From: Neodiprion pinetum
Taxonomy: Eukaryota; Arthropoda; Insecta; Hymenoptera; Diprionidae
Direction of reading: 5' to 3'
DNA length: 64,000 nt
NCBI RefSeq assembly: GCF_021155775.2
Contig: NC_060236.1
Span: 20,076,519-20,140,518, forward strand
Shown: positions 53,001 through 63,769 of the stretch, one piece after another
How the letters are laid out: every line of letters starts with the position of its first letter
Numbering within the stretch: the first letter of the stretch is position 1
Program-made: the position numbers and the translations under genes
The notes under the pieces: model-generated
The model's database searches: none
Seen by the model: the letters and a program-made list of their open reading frames with translations, nothing else
Told to the model about the DNA's origin: nothing

Positions 53001-56000
53001 AAGGCCGCTGATTTCATTGGTCTGTTTCGTTAGATCCAACCTATGAATATAATTTTTAAGTTCATCACAAACGGGCTCCTGTCGCCTGAAAATATCCTTG
53101 TCGAATCGTGCTACATTTTCGGAAAGCTAACTAATGGAATAGGTTTTGCCGGATTACGTGTGTGCTTTTCTACATCTCTAACTCCCTGTTGGAAGTGAAA
53201 GAAATTCCAAAATCGTAGAAGCGGTGAATATTCAACGAGTCGGTAATTCCAATCGGGCATGTTTGATGTGACGTGTTTTTGTTTATTTCATCATTATTTG
53301 TAATAAACATCATCAGGGATCTACATTTAACAATGACTGAGTTAGAGACGCAGACTTTTATTCGAGCTACGATTTAGAAAAATTTCTAGTCAGATTCTTA
53401 CCCCCATTCTCGCACAGTTCGGCGATGAAATGCCCCTGCTTGTGACGTCACAAAATATATATAACACACCAGGTCAGCGCTGAAATTCAGTGAAACGTGA
53501 TAAAGCAAAGCATATTTGGAATTCTAAAAACTAGACATCTTCATCGTCATTTTAAAGTTGCAAATTAGTGATTTTTCTTCAATATTTCGTTCTGTTAGCA
53601 TTACCAATTTTGAATTAATTTAAATTCAATATGTTGGCCAAGTGTACGAAAGACAATTTTCGATGATTTAGTGAAGCAGTTAAAATTTGCCTCACCTAAG
53701 GTTATAAGTAAATCCTCAATCTTTACGATTTTTCCCTGCGTCTCCTTGAGGAGAGAGTTCGACTCGTTTCGTTTGGAGTCATAAACTCGGGTTCCAGCAA
53801 TGTCTTGAAGAAGTTTCAATCTTCGAGAGTCCGACGCCATTGCCATTTCATTTATCTGACGAAAATGAGGTCAAAAATACGTTTTAATGTTGTTCTGGTA
53901 TGTTTGAAATTCCTCTAATCACAGAATCGGTTTGTGCAAACGCGTTGTTCTACCGATTCGAAACTCACTTACCTTTCCCTGTTTCACTATGTAGTATGGA
54001 TTGCATTTAGAGAATCCCGCGGATTCCAGCAAGTTCATAACTTCGTTACGGTTCACCAGTTTCCCACTCAGAAAATACTGATCCTTTTTAGAGCCGATCA
54101 CTCTCCTTAAACTAACCTCGTTCCTTTCAATCTGCGTGATAAGAGGCACAAATCTCAAATATTTGATTTTAATGACGTATTCCACTCAGAAATTACGAAA
54201 CGTATCGTTCACATCAATTTAGAATCAGCCGTTGTATGAGAATCGATCAATTTATCAATGTGGAAGAAAATTTCTTATTTTTTCGCGGCGAAAAGTCAGT
54301 TCAAACTTGTCGCATAGTTAATTGCTCGCATTTGAATTTCTTATTTCTTTTATTACAATCCGACGACGATTGTTCTTAAATTTCACAAGATTGGAAGCCA
54401 CTTTAATGGCTTTAAATTGTTTCATGAAAATGTTATTGTGAATGTTTTTCATGACAGTACGCGTATCGGTGAGTAGTTAGAGCGTGGGGGTTAGAGGAAG
54501 TGGGAACGAGACCAACGTTGTTTTTATTACAATAATATAATAAATTGTTATCATATTTTATTGAGTGAACATCAAAATCAAAACAAAACAAAAAAAAAAA
54601 AAACCACGCATTGACACGTAAGTATGCTGACTATTTTTCATTTTCCAAATACTCACCTTGGTGTTTGTAAAATAAATTGATATAAAACAAATGAAGTATT
54701 TTTTTTCTTCTAACCACATAAATTATGGTAAACATGTTTTCACATATGCTGATTATGAAATATCAACTTCATGTTTTATTTAGATAAATATTCTTACGAT
54801 ATTGATTATTGTATAACCAACAATAGTGAAAACATTATAATACAGGTTTGAATTTTGCGCCCCAGCCCGGAAGCCGCTATAGAGGCGCGAGGGGGTCAGG
54901 ATTTTCAGCATTCAATCCAATGAAATTTGAGAGCAGATAGTTGTTATTCAACAATTCATAACAATTCTATTAACTCCCATGTTCTTCCACATTTGCACAG
55001 TGAAAGGGAAATTCTATTTAATTGAGCAGACATTGATTTTCAATTTTTCACATCTGATAAATAATTGCCCAATAGATCTGATTCACTCACCGGCAGCCGT
55101 CTGTCAAAATTGTCAAAAATGATTTCAACATAGGCTGAAATAACTCGTGGGCCCAAACTCTCGTGGAGAAGAGATTGGGCGTTGGAACCCAGGTGAGCAT
55201 ATTCGTCACTAAGAACAAACTGAATAGCTTGAAGGAAATTGCTCTTTCCTGATCCGTTCCTGCCCACTGTAAAACAGGGTTGAAACGAACGTATAATAAT
55301 CATTTCCTACTAGATGATTCGAAGAAAATAAGATCAATTTTATTATGAGTTAGACGTACGCTGAATATTTATCAAATTATTGCATTCAATTCTCTATGTA
55401 GATCCATTTAGAAATATAATAACAGAAAGCACTGAAAATATGAACCATAGCTTGGATATTAATGATTCGTTTCAAATCGCTTGAAAATTATTTGGAGTTT
55501 CAGAGATTTATTCGATTTCGCTTTACAATGGTTCATTTTATTCAACAGTCTATTTGCTACAACTTCATTAAAATAGATTGTTATATCAATTTAATGTTGT
55601 ATAATTAGATATTTAATGATACCAACCTGATGAAACAGGTGTTTTAGTGAAGTTGTAGAAAATGGTTTTCTGAATAAAATAAGCCATTGTATAACGTGAA
55701 GTACAACAAATATATGCTCAACCTAATAAAGTATCAATATTTGAACTGTCGGTCATAATTTCAATATTTTCACCATTTATATTTTCAAATACATCCTTGC
55801 AACTGACAGAAGTAATAAATTAATAGATATTCGGTGTGCAATTATCTCTGTGATAAAATCAATGATCATAGATTTTTGCCCTAATGACTGGTACGTACAA
55901 AATGACCTTCATATGTGAGATGACATGTACAGAACGATGACTAGTTTGGCAATACAATTTTTAACCAATGAATGAAAGCATTGACCAGGGATTGACTGTT

Positions 56001-56395
56001 GATTAAATTGTGCTCAAATATTGGTAGTATGTTGTCGACAGGAAGAATATATAGTAAACATAAAACTTGATGGGTCTTGTGACAAAAATATATCATGCAA
56101 ACTTTGATAGAACACAGTAAGATTTTCAGGAGTGCAAAGAGTAAGTGTTCATTGTATTCTAGGGTTGAATGAAGAGTAGGAACTGCAAAATTTCGACTCA
56201 CCAATGACATTGTGTCCAGGGTCACAGGGACCGACGATAGTTTGCTCCTTGTAGGATCTGAAGCCCTGTATTATAACCTGGACACGTGATTAAAAATGAA
56301 ATTAAAGCATCAGTCGATCAGACAGTCAGACGTTAGAGAAATGTTCACAATTCTAACAATATTTTCTTTAGACTTTTTACCTGTTTTATGTGCAT
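44062..56395 (-). CDS. SMC3: SMC3-type cohesin ATPase, divergent; complete, 19 coding exons, 1,212 aa
   Basis: Core cohesin subunit: with SMC1 and a kleisin it forms the DNA-entrapping ring that holds sister chromatids in the nucleus. Exons read on the minus strand: 56395-56381, 56277-56202, 55266-55091, 54131-53973, 53855-53696, 52080-51795, 51384-51210, 50986-50873, 50461-50211, 49755-49612, 48021-47692, 47297-46980, 46728-46527, 46352-46062, 45838-45576, 45295-45130, 44918-44777, 44651-44414, 44194-44062. They total 3,639 nt with all phases agreeing; human SMC3 is 1,217 residues. Walker A GRNGSGKS is at residues 32-39, the Lys pair acetylated by Eco1/ESCO at 104-105, the hinge around 510-700 with a conserved TGG, the signature LSGGQ at 1108-1112, and Walker B at 1132-1139 with the catalytic Glu. 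Long coiled coils lie between. Start chosen because MHIKQ is the family N-terminus. Many normally invariant residues differ (see findings) and the C-terminal tail lacks the usual acidic THG end, so a second, diverged copy is likely. The start of exon 11 has an alternative acceptor 16 nt upstream in the same frame shift class and is the least certain junction. Confidence 0.93.
48203..49003. mobile_element. piggyBac-like MITE, 801 bp, in SMC3 intron 10
   Basis: TTAA at 48,199-48,202 and TTAA at 49,004-49,007 flank termini that are inverted: CCCTTCATTAGGCGTGT on the left, CCCTTCATTAAGCGCGT (reverse complement) on the right, 15 of 17 matching. TTAA duplication with CCC..GGG ends is the hallmark of the piggyBac superfamily. 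No transposase-like frame is seen inside, so it is non-autonomous. It makes up half of the 1.6 kb intron between the exons at 47,692-48,021 and 49,612-49,755. Confidence 0.8.
52205..52890. repeat. Long imperfect inverted repeat in SMC3 intron 5
   Basis: Two arms of about 340 bp face each other around a centre near 52,548. Paired landmarks: AAAAATGGGTGAAT (52,215) with its complement ending 52,884; TAGATCAAG (52,296) with CTCGATCTA ending 52,802; TTGGATAGTTTA (52,449) with its complement ending near 52,639. Arms look roughly 70% alike by eye. The outer ends show no clean target duplication. Could be a foldback element or a hairpin RNA source. Confidence 0.75.
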
Positions 56396-57519
56396 CGCGT
56401 GACCGGCAATTCACGGTGAATTCGATGCAACCTAAAGAGAGTAACGAATAATATCGTTGTAAGGATAAGCCGTGCGTTTAAAACCGATTGCATCAATCAA
56501 AGAAAGATTGTGGCATATATTTTCCACCATCGGCGGTGAAATTGAACGACGTTAAACACTTCTTTCTAAATTCTGAATGGCGAGACCATCACGAGGTAAA
56601 CCGCTATAACTGCATCCAACTGTTATTCAGTGTCGCAACGGCGGGTTTAAATGTGAATTTAGGCGGCAGCCAACGAGACCTTCTCAGCCAATCACGGCAC
56701 TCGATTCTTAAGCGGCGTTCTGCGACTAGTTTCGGAACGCTTCGAACGTAGTGTGATGATAGTTTAACCAATCAGAGAATGGCAAGATGCCGCGCGGCAG
56801 GTAGCAGCCATAGACTAGATGTGGGCTAGATTCTGACGTGCAGCAACAGCTGGACCTTAGCTGGATGCAGCATGTTCTATTGTTAGAAATGCATTAATTA
56901 ATATACATATAGGAATGAGAAATTACGATATTAAATAGAAAACATTCAAGTTACCTTGTCGAGCACAATAGAGGTTATGATTCAATCGCTTTATCTATTT
57001 AGGATTCTGCACTGTTGGTAACATGTAAATAACTACCATTCAACTTCACGTTTTTGACCGCAGCGCTGTCTGGATTCCTCCGAGCGCAAAATGATGGTGA
57101 AATTTAAGTTAATAAACCTGTATCCGAGAATTCGGACCGATTTCTAGCACCGTGTCAACACTTCTTAATACACGTGAAAATACAGCCATAGGCCTGGCTG
57201 AGCAGCAAACAAAACGGAATTACGGCGCCCGGCCTGGGAGAGCGGTGCAAACGGTGCTCATCCACCATCGGGTCGTAAAATTTCTAGGGATATGACGTGA
57301 TTGAAGGTGTAGATAGACAAGTGTCTGTACATGGATTATGTATGTACATACATGCCGTGAACCAAAGTGTCGTGTCTATCCTGTGGCGGTAGTAACGCTA
57401 TGGAATGAAACCACGGAAACCACAGACCACACTTCAGAGTTGATTACATCAATTCGAAGAGTAACACAACCCACTGATAGAAGATGAGTTGATCCCGGTG
57501 GTTCTGCTTATAAAAACAG
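56396..57519. promoter_or_regulatory. Divergent intergenic promoter region between SMC3 and EXTL3
   Basis: About 1.1 kb separates the two start regions. The part near SMC3 is GC-richer and has two CCAAT boxes, at 56,688-56,692 (within CAGCCAATCA) and 56,768-56,772 (within AACCAATCAG), 80 bp apart, both resembling NF-Y sites. No TATA box lies at a convincing distance from either start. This suits housekeeping-type, TATA-less divergent promoters; the assignment is inferred from position and motifs only. Confidence 0.5.
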
Positions 57520-57793
57520 GTGAGTAGCAACATACGTATTAGTGTGAATAACGAATAGAGTATATGAAGCTTGTTATTCTGCAGAAAATTCATAACTCAT
57601 AACCTGCAAAGAGAAATTTTCTTCATACTCTGCGTCAATGTTATCTCTAAACCAGAGGAAAAAAAAAATAATGCTCAAAAAGATTATCAGCAACAAGTCA
57701 TGAGCGTCCTCCAGCCAGCTTAGCTCAATTACAGATTTAACCAAACTTGATCTCTATTAACCTATTTATAAGTGTTGATGAATTTTTTTTCAG
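57520..57793 (+). other. Probable 5'UTR intron of the EXTL3 gene
   Basis: A good donor (CAG/GTGAGT at 57,517-57,525) and an acceptor with a T tract (TTTTTTTTCAG ending 57,793) bracket this segment just upstream of the EXTL3 start codon. The exon then runs from 57,794 through the ATG at 57,886. The first, noncoding exon would end at 57,519; its 5' end is not visible from sequence. Confidence 0.5.
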
Positions 57794-57885
57794 AAATTAG
57801 ATCTGGCCAACTTTGAAGGGAAAAATGATTTTAGACCCTCATTGATAACTAGGGGCGAATCCTCGCTGGATTCAAGCTTGCAAAT

Positions 57886-60800
57886 ATGATCGGAGGATTG
57901 TATGATGGAGGTCCCACTTATCATTCCGTGGGCAGCGGACGAATTGAGACATTCCACTGGCGCTCGCACATCAAACTCTCTAGAATAATCATTCTGGTTC
58001 CAGTCATTCTCTTCATTGTGCCACTCTTTACGCATTATTATCTATCCAAGGTTGCGTGCATATTTAATTTGCTTATTTTTTTCTTGACCTGTAAAAGACA
58101 GGTTGCTGGAATTTGAAATTTATCGAGATGTCCATGCTGTAGGGATTGTTTATCACAAAAATAATAAAGTAATAAATAAAAATATGCCATCGTGTTTTAA
58201 CGGTTTGAAATTCTAGTAGTCAGTATTTAGCAGGGTTATGGCAATTAATTGGTCCTTCGAAGTAATTATTTTTCGATAATTCGAGTAATCAACGCTTTGA
58301 CTAATCGTTTTTTGATCAATCGATTCATCATCCTTTTAAAGTATTCGCTTCTCGAATCATGGATTATTTGGCCTCTTCGATCGATTAATTTGTCGATTGG
58401 AAGTATAATAAACTGAAGTATGATAAATAATTAATGTATTTAAAAAAAATCTTATGGCAATTTTGAAATACGATCAATATCGATATTATAGTAAAGAACT
58501 TAACATATACCAGAGTTTGAATTTAGAAGTATAAAAGGTGAAAACCAATTTAAACCTTTTGATTGTGAATATTAATGCAAACAGAAAGTGAACATAGCGA
58601 TGAACGATGAAAGCATAACATTAGATGACTGTCCGAGATCTTTTCGTTCATTAAATTTGTACCAAATGCGTTTTTTCACTCAATGGTTTTGCCCTCCTTT
58701 CGCGCTCAGGTTGAGTCAGATTCCCCGAACATCGACATCCATCGAACGAGATCAAAACTCGAAGCGTTTGAGGATTTCACATCGATGAAAGCATCAGACC
58801 TTAAATCTCGGATTGAGGAGATGATGAGGATAAAAATATCGGTCAGCAATGAGCTTCGAGATCTTGAGGCAAAGCGTCAACGTCTTCAGATGGAAGTCAG
58901 TGGCTTTACGCAGCGAATAGACGAGTTGAAGCAGGAGCTTCTTCACCAACAGACTGACCTTGACAGGCTGAAAATCAGCGTTGTTCAGGCTCAAGTCGCA
59001 CAGCGAGAAGCCGTCGAGAGAAACACGCCAGAATTGGCACCACCAAAAAGAATGCTCGTCAACAGTTTGCCACCAAAAGTTCCGCCTAGCCATCATTTTC
59101 ACTCATGTCGTATGCACAATTGTTTCGATCATAGCCGATGTGCATTAACCAGCGGTTTTCCTGTCTTCCTCTATGATCCTGATTTATACTCTGTTGTTAA
59201 TCCTGCTTGGGATGTTGACGGGTTTCTCAAAACTACCATAAAGCAGACACTAGGTATGTGAATAAAGAAATAACGTTTTACTTGGATCGAATCGGAAATT
59301 TCAACTACAAGTGCCGTTTTTTTAAATTTCATGATGACTGAACAATTGAATTTTTAGGCTACAATCCACACTTAACATCGAATCCGGCAGAAGCTTGCGT
59401 CTATATCGTTCTAGTCGGTGAGGCTCTATCCACAGAAGCTCATGGCACTAAGTCGAGTCCTTTGGATGTTGATAAGCTGCATTCCCTCCCCTATTGGGGT
59501 GGCGATGGAAGGAATCACATCTTGCTGAATCTCGCACGACGGGATCTTTCTGTCGGTTCAGGTACAAAAAGAATTATTTTTACGTTTCCCAAGTCGTACT
59601 CATGTTTGTGCATTAAGAAAAAAAATCGACATGCTTAGTACATATGTTAAATATCGTTGCGTCATTTCAAATGATTTCATAGTGGTTGAAAATACATACT
59701 TGTGTGGTACCTCATGGTAGGTTCGTTTGGTTTTATTGTACAATGGATTATTTTATTCAGAAGACTATGTCTACAGGATTCACCTTACCTTCAGTCAGTG
59801 TTCATTAATATTTCTCAAAAAATTTATTTCTTTTTACCATTTTTCTTGTTAAACTTACTTCTTGCTAATATTTTTTCTTGAAAAAAATGTACTCCTGCAC
59901 ATGTTTTCTCTCAGAATACTTGTTATTTTGCCAATTTCTCTCTGCGAGAACTTACTCCTTGGCAATGTTACTTTAAAATCGCCGTTCCTCGCGGTTAAAC
60001 ACACCATTCCAGGTAACATATTTGATGAGCTAGACACAGGAAGATCGATGCTCGTCCAATCGACGTTCCGACGTTCCCAATTCCGGGACAATTTCGACCT
60101 GATTGTTCCGCCGATCCTTGGGCCGCCAGGTGGCGACGTGTGGCAAGATTGCCCATTGATGTTGCCAGCACGTCGAAAATACCTGTTGTCCTTCCAGGGA
60201 GAGATGAAATCTGCTTCGCGATTCGCGACGACGCCGTTGGGCCATTCAGATGACGCTGATGCGGATAACGAGTTGAACCTGGACGTGTTCATAATCCAAC
60301 ACCTGCGTGAAATGACGACTGGAATGACCCTGGATAAATTCCTGATTCAATTCGAGTGTATTCCAGCCTCGGACGAGCGAAAATCGGTTGAAATTGCTGA
60401 TTGGTCGTTGTGTGGAACTGACTCGTCGAGAAAATCGATCCTCAAGGATTCGACCTTCGCCCTCATTCTCGCGCCAAGTGACGCCGACTTCCTTTCTACA
60501 ACTTTGATGCAGGCCAGACTATATGAGGCGCTGAGAGCCGGTGCGATTCCAGTCATCCTGGGCGGAGACCAGGTTCTGCTAAGCTACGGCGAAGTCGTCG
60601 CCTGGCGCAGGGCAGCTGTATTTCTACCCAAGGCTAGAGTCACGGAGCTGCATTTTTTGCTCCGCGCCATTCCGGACAGTGACTTACTTGCTATGCGAAG
60701 GCAGGGAAGAACCCTCTGGGAACGGTATTTGGGCGTAGCTCAGGGCGCCGTCGACACCGTCGTCGCCGTCGTCAGGGACAGACTTGGAATTCCTCCCCTT

Positions 60801-63769
60801 CCTGCCCCGCAGACGCCAAGTCCCAGCGTTTTCAACGAGAGCTTCATTCCCCTCCGAGCTGACAATATTGTTGCTGAACCCGAGGCTGAGGAGAGCCTTG
60901 GACCTCTTGAACCTCCCTATCCCTCCCCATCTTTCAGGAGGAATTACTCCACTTTCCTTACTCAAGGGCATATGATTTGGAACGACTGGGCTGATCCATT
61001 CAATCTTTATCCTCAGCTGCCTTACGACACGGTGCTTCCCAGTGACGCCAAGTTTATTGGTGAGTTGTTTGATATTTTGTTTATTTCATGGTTTGTTTCG
61101 CTTGGATTTGCAATATGAGAGTAATCGGTTAATTGTAGACTTTGATTAACTGAGTTTCCATCAATCATGTTTTCGATTAATCGATTAATCACAGCTTTGA
61201 TTAGTTGCAATTTTAGTTGTTAGATTGAATGATTGATAAAAAAAAAAAACATTAATCGAAAGGGCTTACGACTTATCGATATATTTTATGTATGTTCGAT
61301 TCGTTTTGGCGATACACCGATTAATCCGCTCCTTACATAGACCGTGTTTTCGATTAATCGATGAATCGAATTTTTTAGTTGATTGTTTTTTTATCAACCG
61401 ACGCATTGATCAATTGGACAAACAATTAATAAACTCAACGATAGATTGAGTAGTCGCGCAGACCTAGTTTGGATGAATATTGGGTGAGGGACAAAACTTG
61501 AATAGGTTTTCAAACAATACATGTTTCGTTATTTTATTTTCGCATGTTTAAAATTTCGGTACATCGGCCATTCGAAATATTGACACTTTAAATATTTACC
61601 TTTCAACTCTTTCCGCGTAGGCGTAACGATAAGTGTTCTTACTACTTATTTCATATCCATTTTTCTTTAAATATTCAGAGCACTTTTCAAAATACTTTAG
61701 TGTAGTTTTTTACTATTTCTGAGAGTACATATGTCTATATGTCTGCAAAACCCACAAGTAGTTATTGCAATATGTTATATACCATTATTGTTATGAACAA
61801 ATTGATTGAAATAAATCGTCAAAACAAAAGGAATAATTCATTTGCGAGCAAATTACTCCTGTAAGAATGTATATATTACACCTTATATGTTTTTGGGGTC
61901 ACTGAATAAAATCTGAAAGCAGTTTTCAATATTCACTATTACGGATTCAATATGGCTGACGAAGGTTTCAAGTTTGATCAAATCTAGATGGAAAACTGTA
62001 CTTAGGGGTTTTCAGGGTCACTGATTATGAATTCGGAACATGGTTTAGCAAATTAAACATGACGAATCCAATCGACCAATATCTACAACAAAGTTTTATA
62101 TTCGTTTTGTTTATAGTCGATAAATCTAAAAAAATCATGTCAATTGTTTGGATCCACCATTTTCAATTTTGATAGTTAGATTTCAAATTCGTTATAGGCG
62201 CCCAAAAAAAAACCCAGTGCGCAGATTTTTGTCCGAATTTAATTAATTTTCTAATGACTGGCGTGCATATTGGACTCACAATCTGAAATTTTCAAAATCT
62301 GATTTTAGATTTGTGATAATCAAAACTAAAAACCCTTACAGTATTTTGTCCAGATTTAATCAAATTTGAAACTTTGCCGGCCATATTGCATCTGCCATCT
62401 TGAATTTTCAAAATCTGGTTTCAGATTCGTAATCAACACCTCCAACGACACTAGAACTAAATTGCATAAAGGTCAACTTAGAATAATAATATGTGACTCA
62501 AAGGGTTAAACGTATACTATTGTTGAAAATCAATGCTCTTAGAATAAATTACGAATACAATAATCTCCAAAAACTTATTTGTATCTTCCGTTTAGTTCTT
62601 CTCTTTTTCTAATTTTTTGTGCCCGATTTCAAACATCAAAGTATTGCGTTTGATTTTGCGCAGGATCCGAGGTCGGCTTTAGACCGATTGGAAAAGGAGC
62701 AGGCGGAGCGGGTAAGGAGTTCAGCGAGTCACTGGGTGGAAATCATCCTAGAGAACAATTTACAATTGTTATGCTAACATACGAGAGAGAGCAGGTGCTT
62801 ATTAACGCCCTGGCTCGTCTTTACGGTTTGCCGTATTTGAACAAAGTCCTCGTTGTTTGGAATAGTCCAAAACCGCCAATGGAGGATTTGAGGTGGCCAG
62901 AAATCGGAGTGCCGATTCACGTAAGATGGTTTCTCGAATAATTCATTGCTGACATATTGCTGATATATACCCAAAATCAACCGACCTTTAAGTAAAAGGC
63001 AATAACGAAGAAGAGAGAAATTAAGAGAAAATTAATTTTTTCACTGTCTGTTTCTCCATTTACACCCAACTTGTCGAAGTTTAACCTTTAGAGGGCCAGA
63101 ATTTTTCCCATAAAATTCGATATTTATTAGAGGTACGATTTTTTGTATATAAATAGTCAACACGTCCGGTGGAGTTTCCGAGTTATCTGCTGAGTCCAAA
63201 AGAAGCCAGGCCGGCCCTCTAAAGGTTAAAGAACGATTCTCACTATTTATTCTCAACATACTTTTCCCTTCAAACTATCAGGTAATCAAGGCTCTCAGAA
63301 ACAGTTTAAACAACAGATTTTTACCATTTGACGCGATCGAGACTGAAGCGGTTTTATCAATCGATGACGACGCTCATTTGCGACATGACGAAATAATGTT
63401 CGGCTTCAGGTGATTTGCTCGAATTTTTTTCTTCTCTTTCCTCGTTCATCCGCATTATTTATCCGTTTTTTGAATGTCCATTGCGTTTTTAGGGTTTGGA
63501 GAGAGCATCGTGACAGAGTCGTTGGTTTTCCGGGTCGCTTTCACGCCTGGGATCAGAATTATCACAACGCATGGAATTACAATTCGAATTACTCCTGCGA
63601 ATTGTCGATGGTTTTGACCGGTGCCGCATTCTTCCACAAACACTACACTTACCTCTACACTCACTGGTTGCCTCAAGCTATCAGGGATAAAGTTGACGAA
63701 TATATGAACTGTGAAGACATCGCGATGAACTTTTTGGTATCACATATCACGAGGAAACCGCCCGTCAAG
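57886..63769 (+). CDS. EXTL3: Exostosin-like 3 (brother of tout-velu) glycosyltransferase, 3' end outside window
   Basis: Golgi N-acetylglucosaminyltransferase that primes and extends heparan sulfate on the proteoglycan linkage region. Coding exons: 57886-58050, 58710-59253, 59358-59561, 60013-61059, 62664-62920, 63282-63409, 63493-63769; phases agree and give 874 residues. Residues 33-52 form a hydrophobic signal anchor (type II membrane protein). A coiled-coil stem covers roughly 75-150. The exostosin GT47 domain starts near the Cys-rich HSCRMHNCFDHSRC segment. The GT64 domain begins near residue 684 (QFTIVMLTYERE), with a DDD metal-binding motif at 767-769. The ATG is the first in frame after an upstream in-frame stop at 57850. 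Exon 7 ends at an AAG/GTGAAA donor exactly where the family sequence KPPVK continues; reading on reaches a stop at 63782, so roughly 60 C-terminal residues should lie past position 64,000. Human EXTL3 has 919 residues. The weakest junction is the exon 1 donor (AAG/GTTGCG). Divergent neighbour of the SMC3 gene. Confidence 0.93.
61060..62663 (+). other. EXTL3 intron 4 with two repeat blocks
   Basis: Largest intron seen in this gene (GTGAGT donor, CGCAG acceptor). 61,110-61,450 is full of ATCGATTAATCG-like words, and 61,850-62,510 holds diverged tandem units built around 'GGGTCACTGA', 'GATTCGTAATC' and 'CATATTG-ATTC-CCAT' phrases, related to the repeat at 2,150-2,750. Confidence 0.6.
61850..62510. 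repeat. Diverged tandem/dispersed repeat in EXTL3 intron
   Basis: At least three units each contain GGGTCACTGA or a decayed form, an ATTCGTAAT/GATTATGAATTC word and TTTTCAAAATCTG-TTTCAG or similar. No transposon ends were identified; GGGTTAAAC at the right edge (62,500) could be one terminus of a TTAA element, but no partner was found on the left. Confidence 0.45.
63085..63225. mobile_element. Short TTAA-flanked MITE, 141 bp, in EXTL3 intron
   Basis: Perfect 13-bp terminal inverted repeats (CCTTTAGAGGGCC) are flanked by TTAA at 63,081-63,084 and 63,226-63,229. Termini and target duplication are piggyBac-like, but the terminal sequence differs from the 801-bp element, so this is a second family. 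It lies in the intron between coding exons 5 and 6. Confidence 0.8.

Noticed and set aside
59855..60292. 145-codon minus-strand ORF
   Set aside because: Antisense shadow of EXTL3 exon 4.
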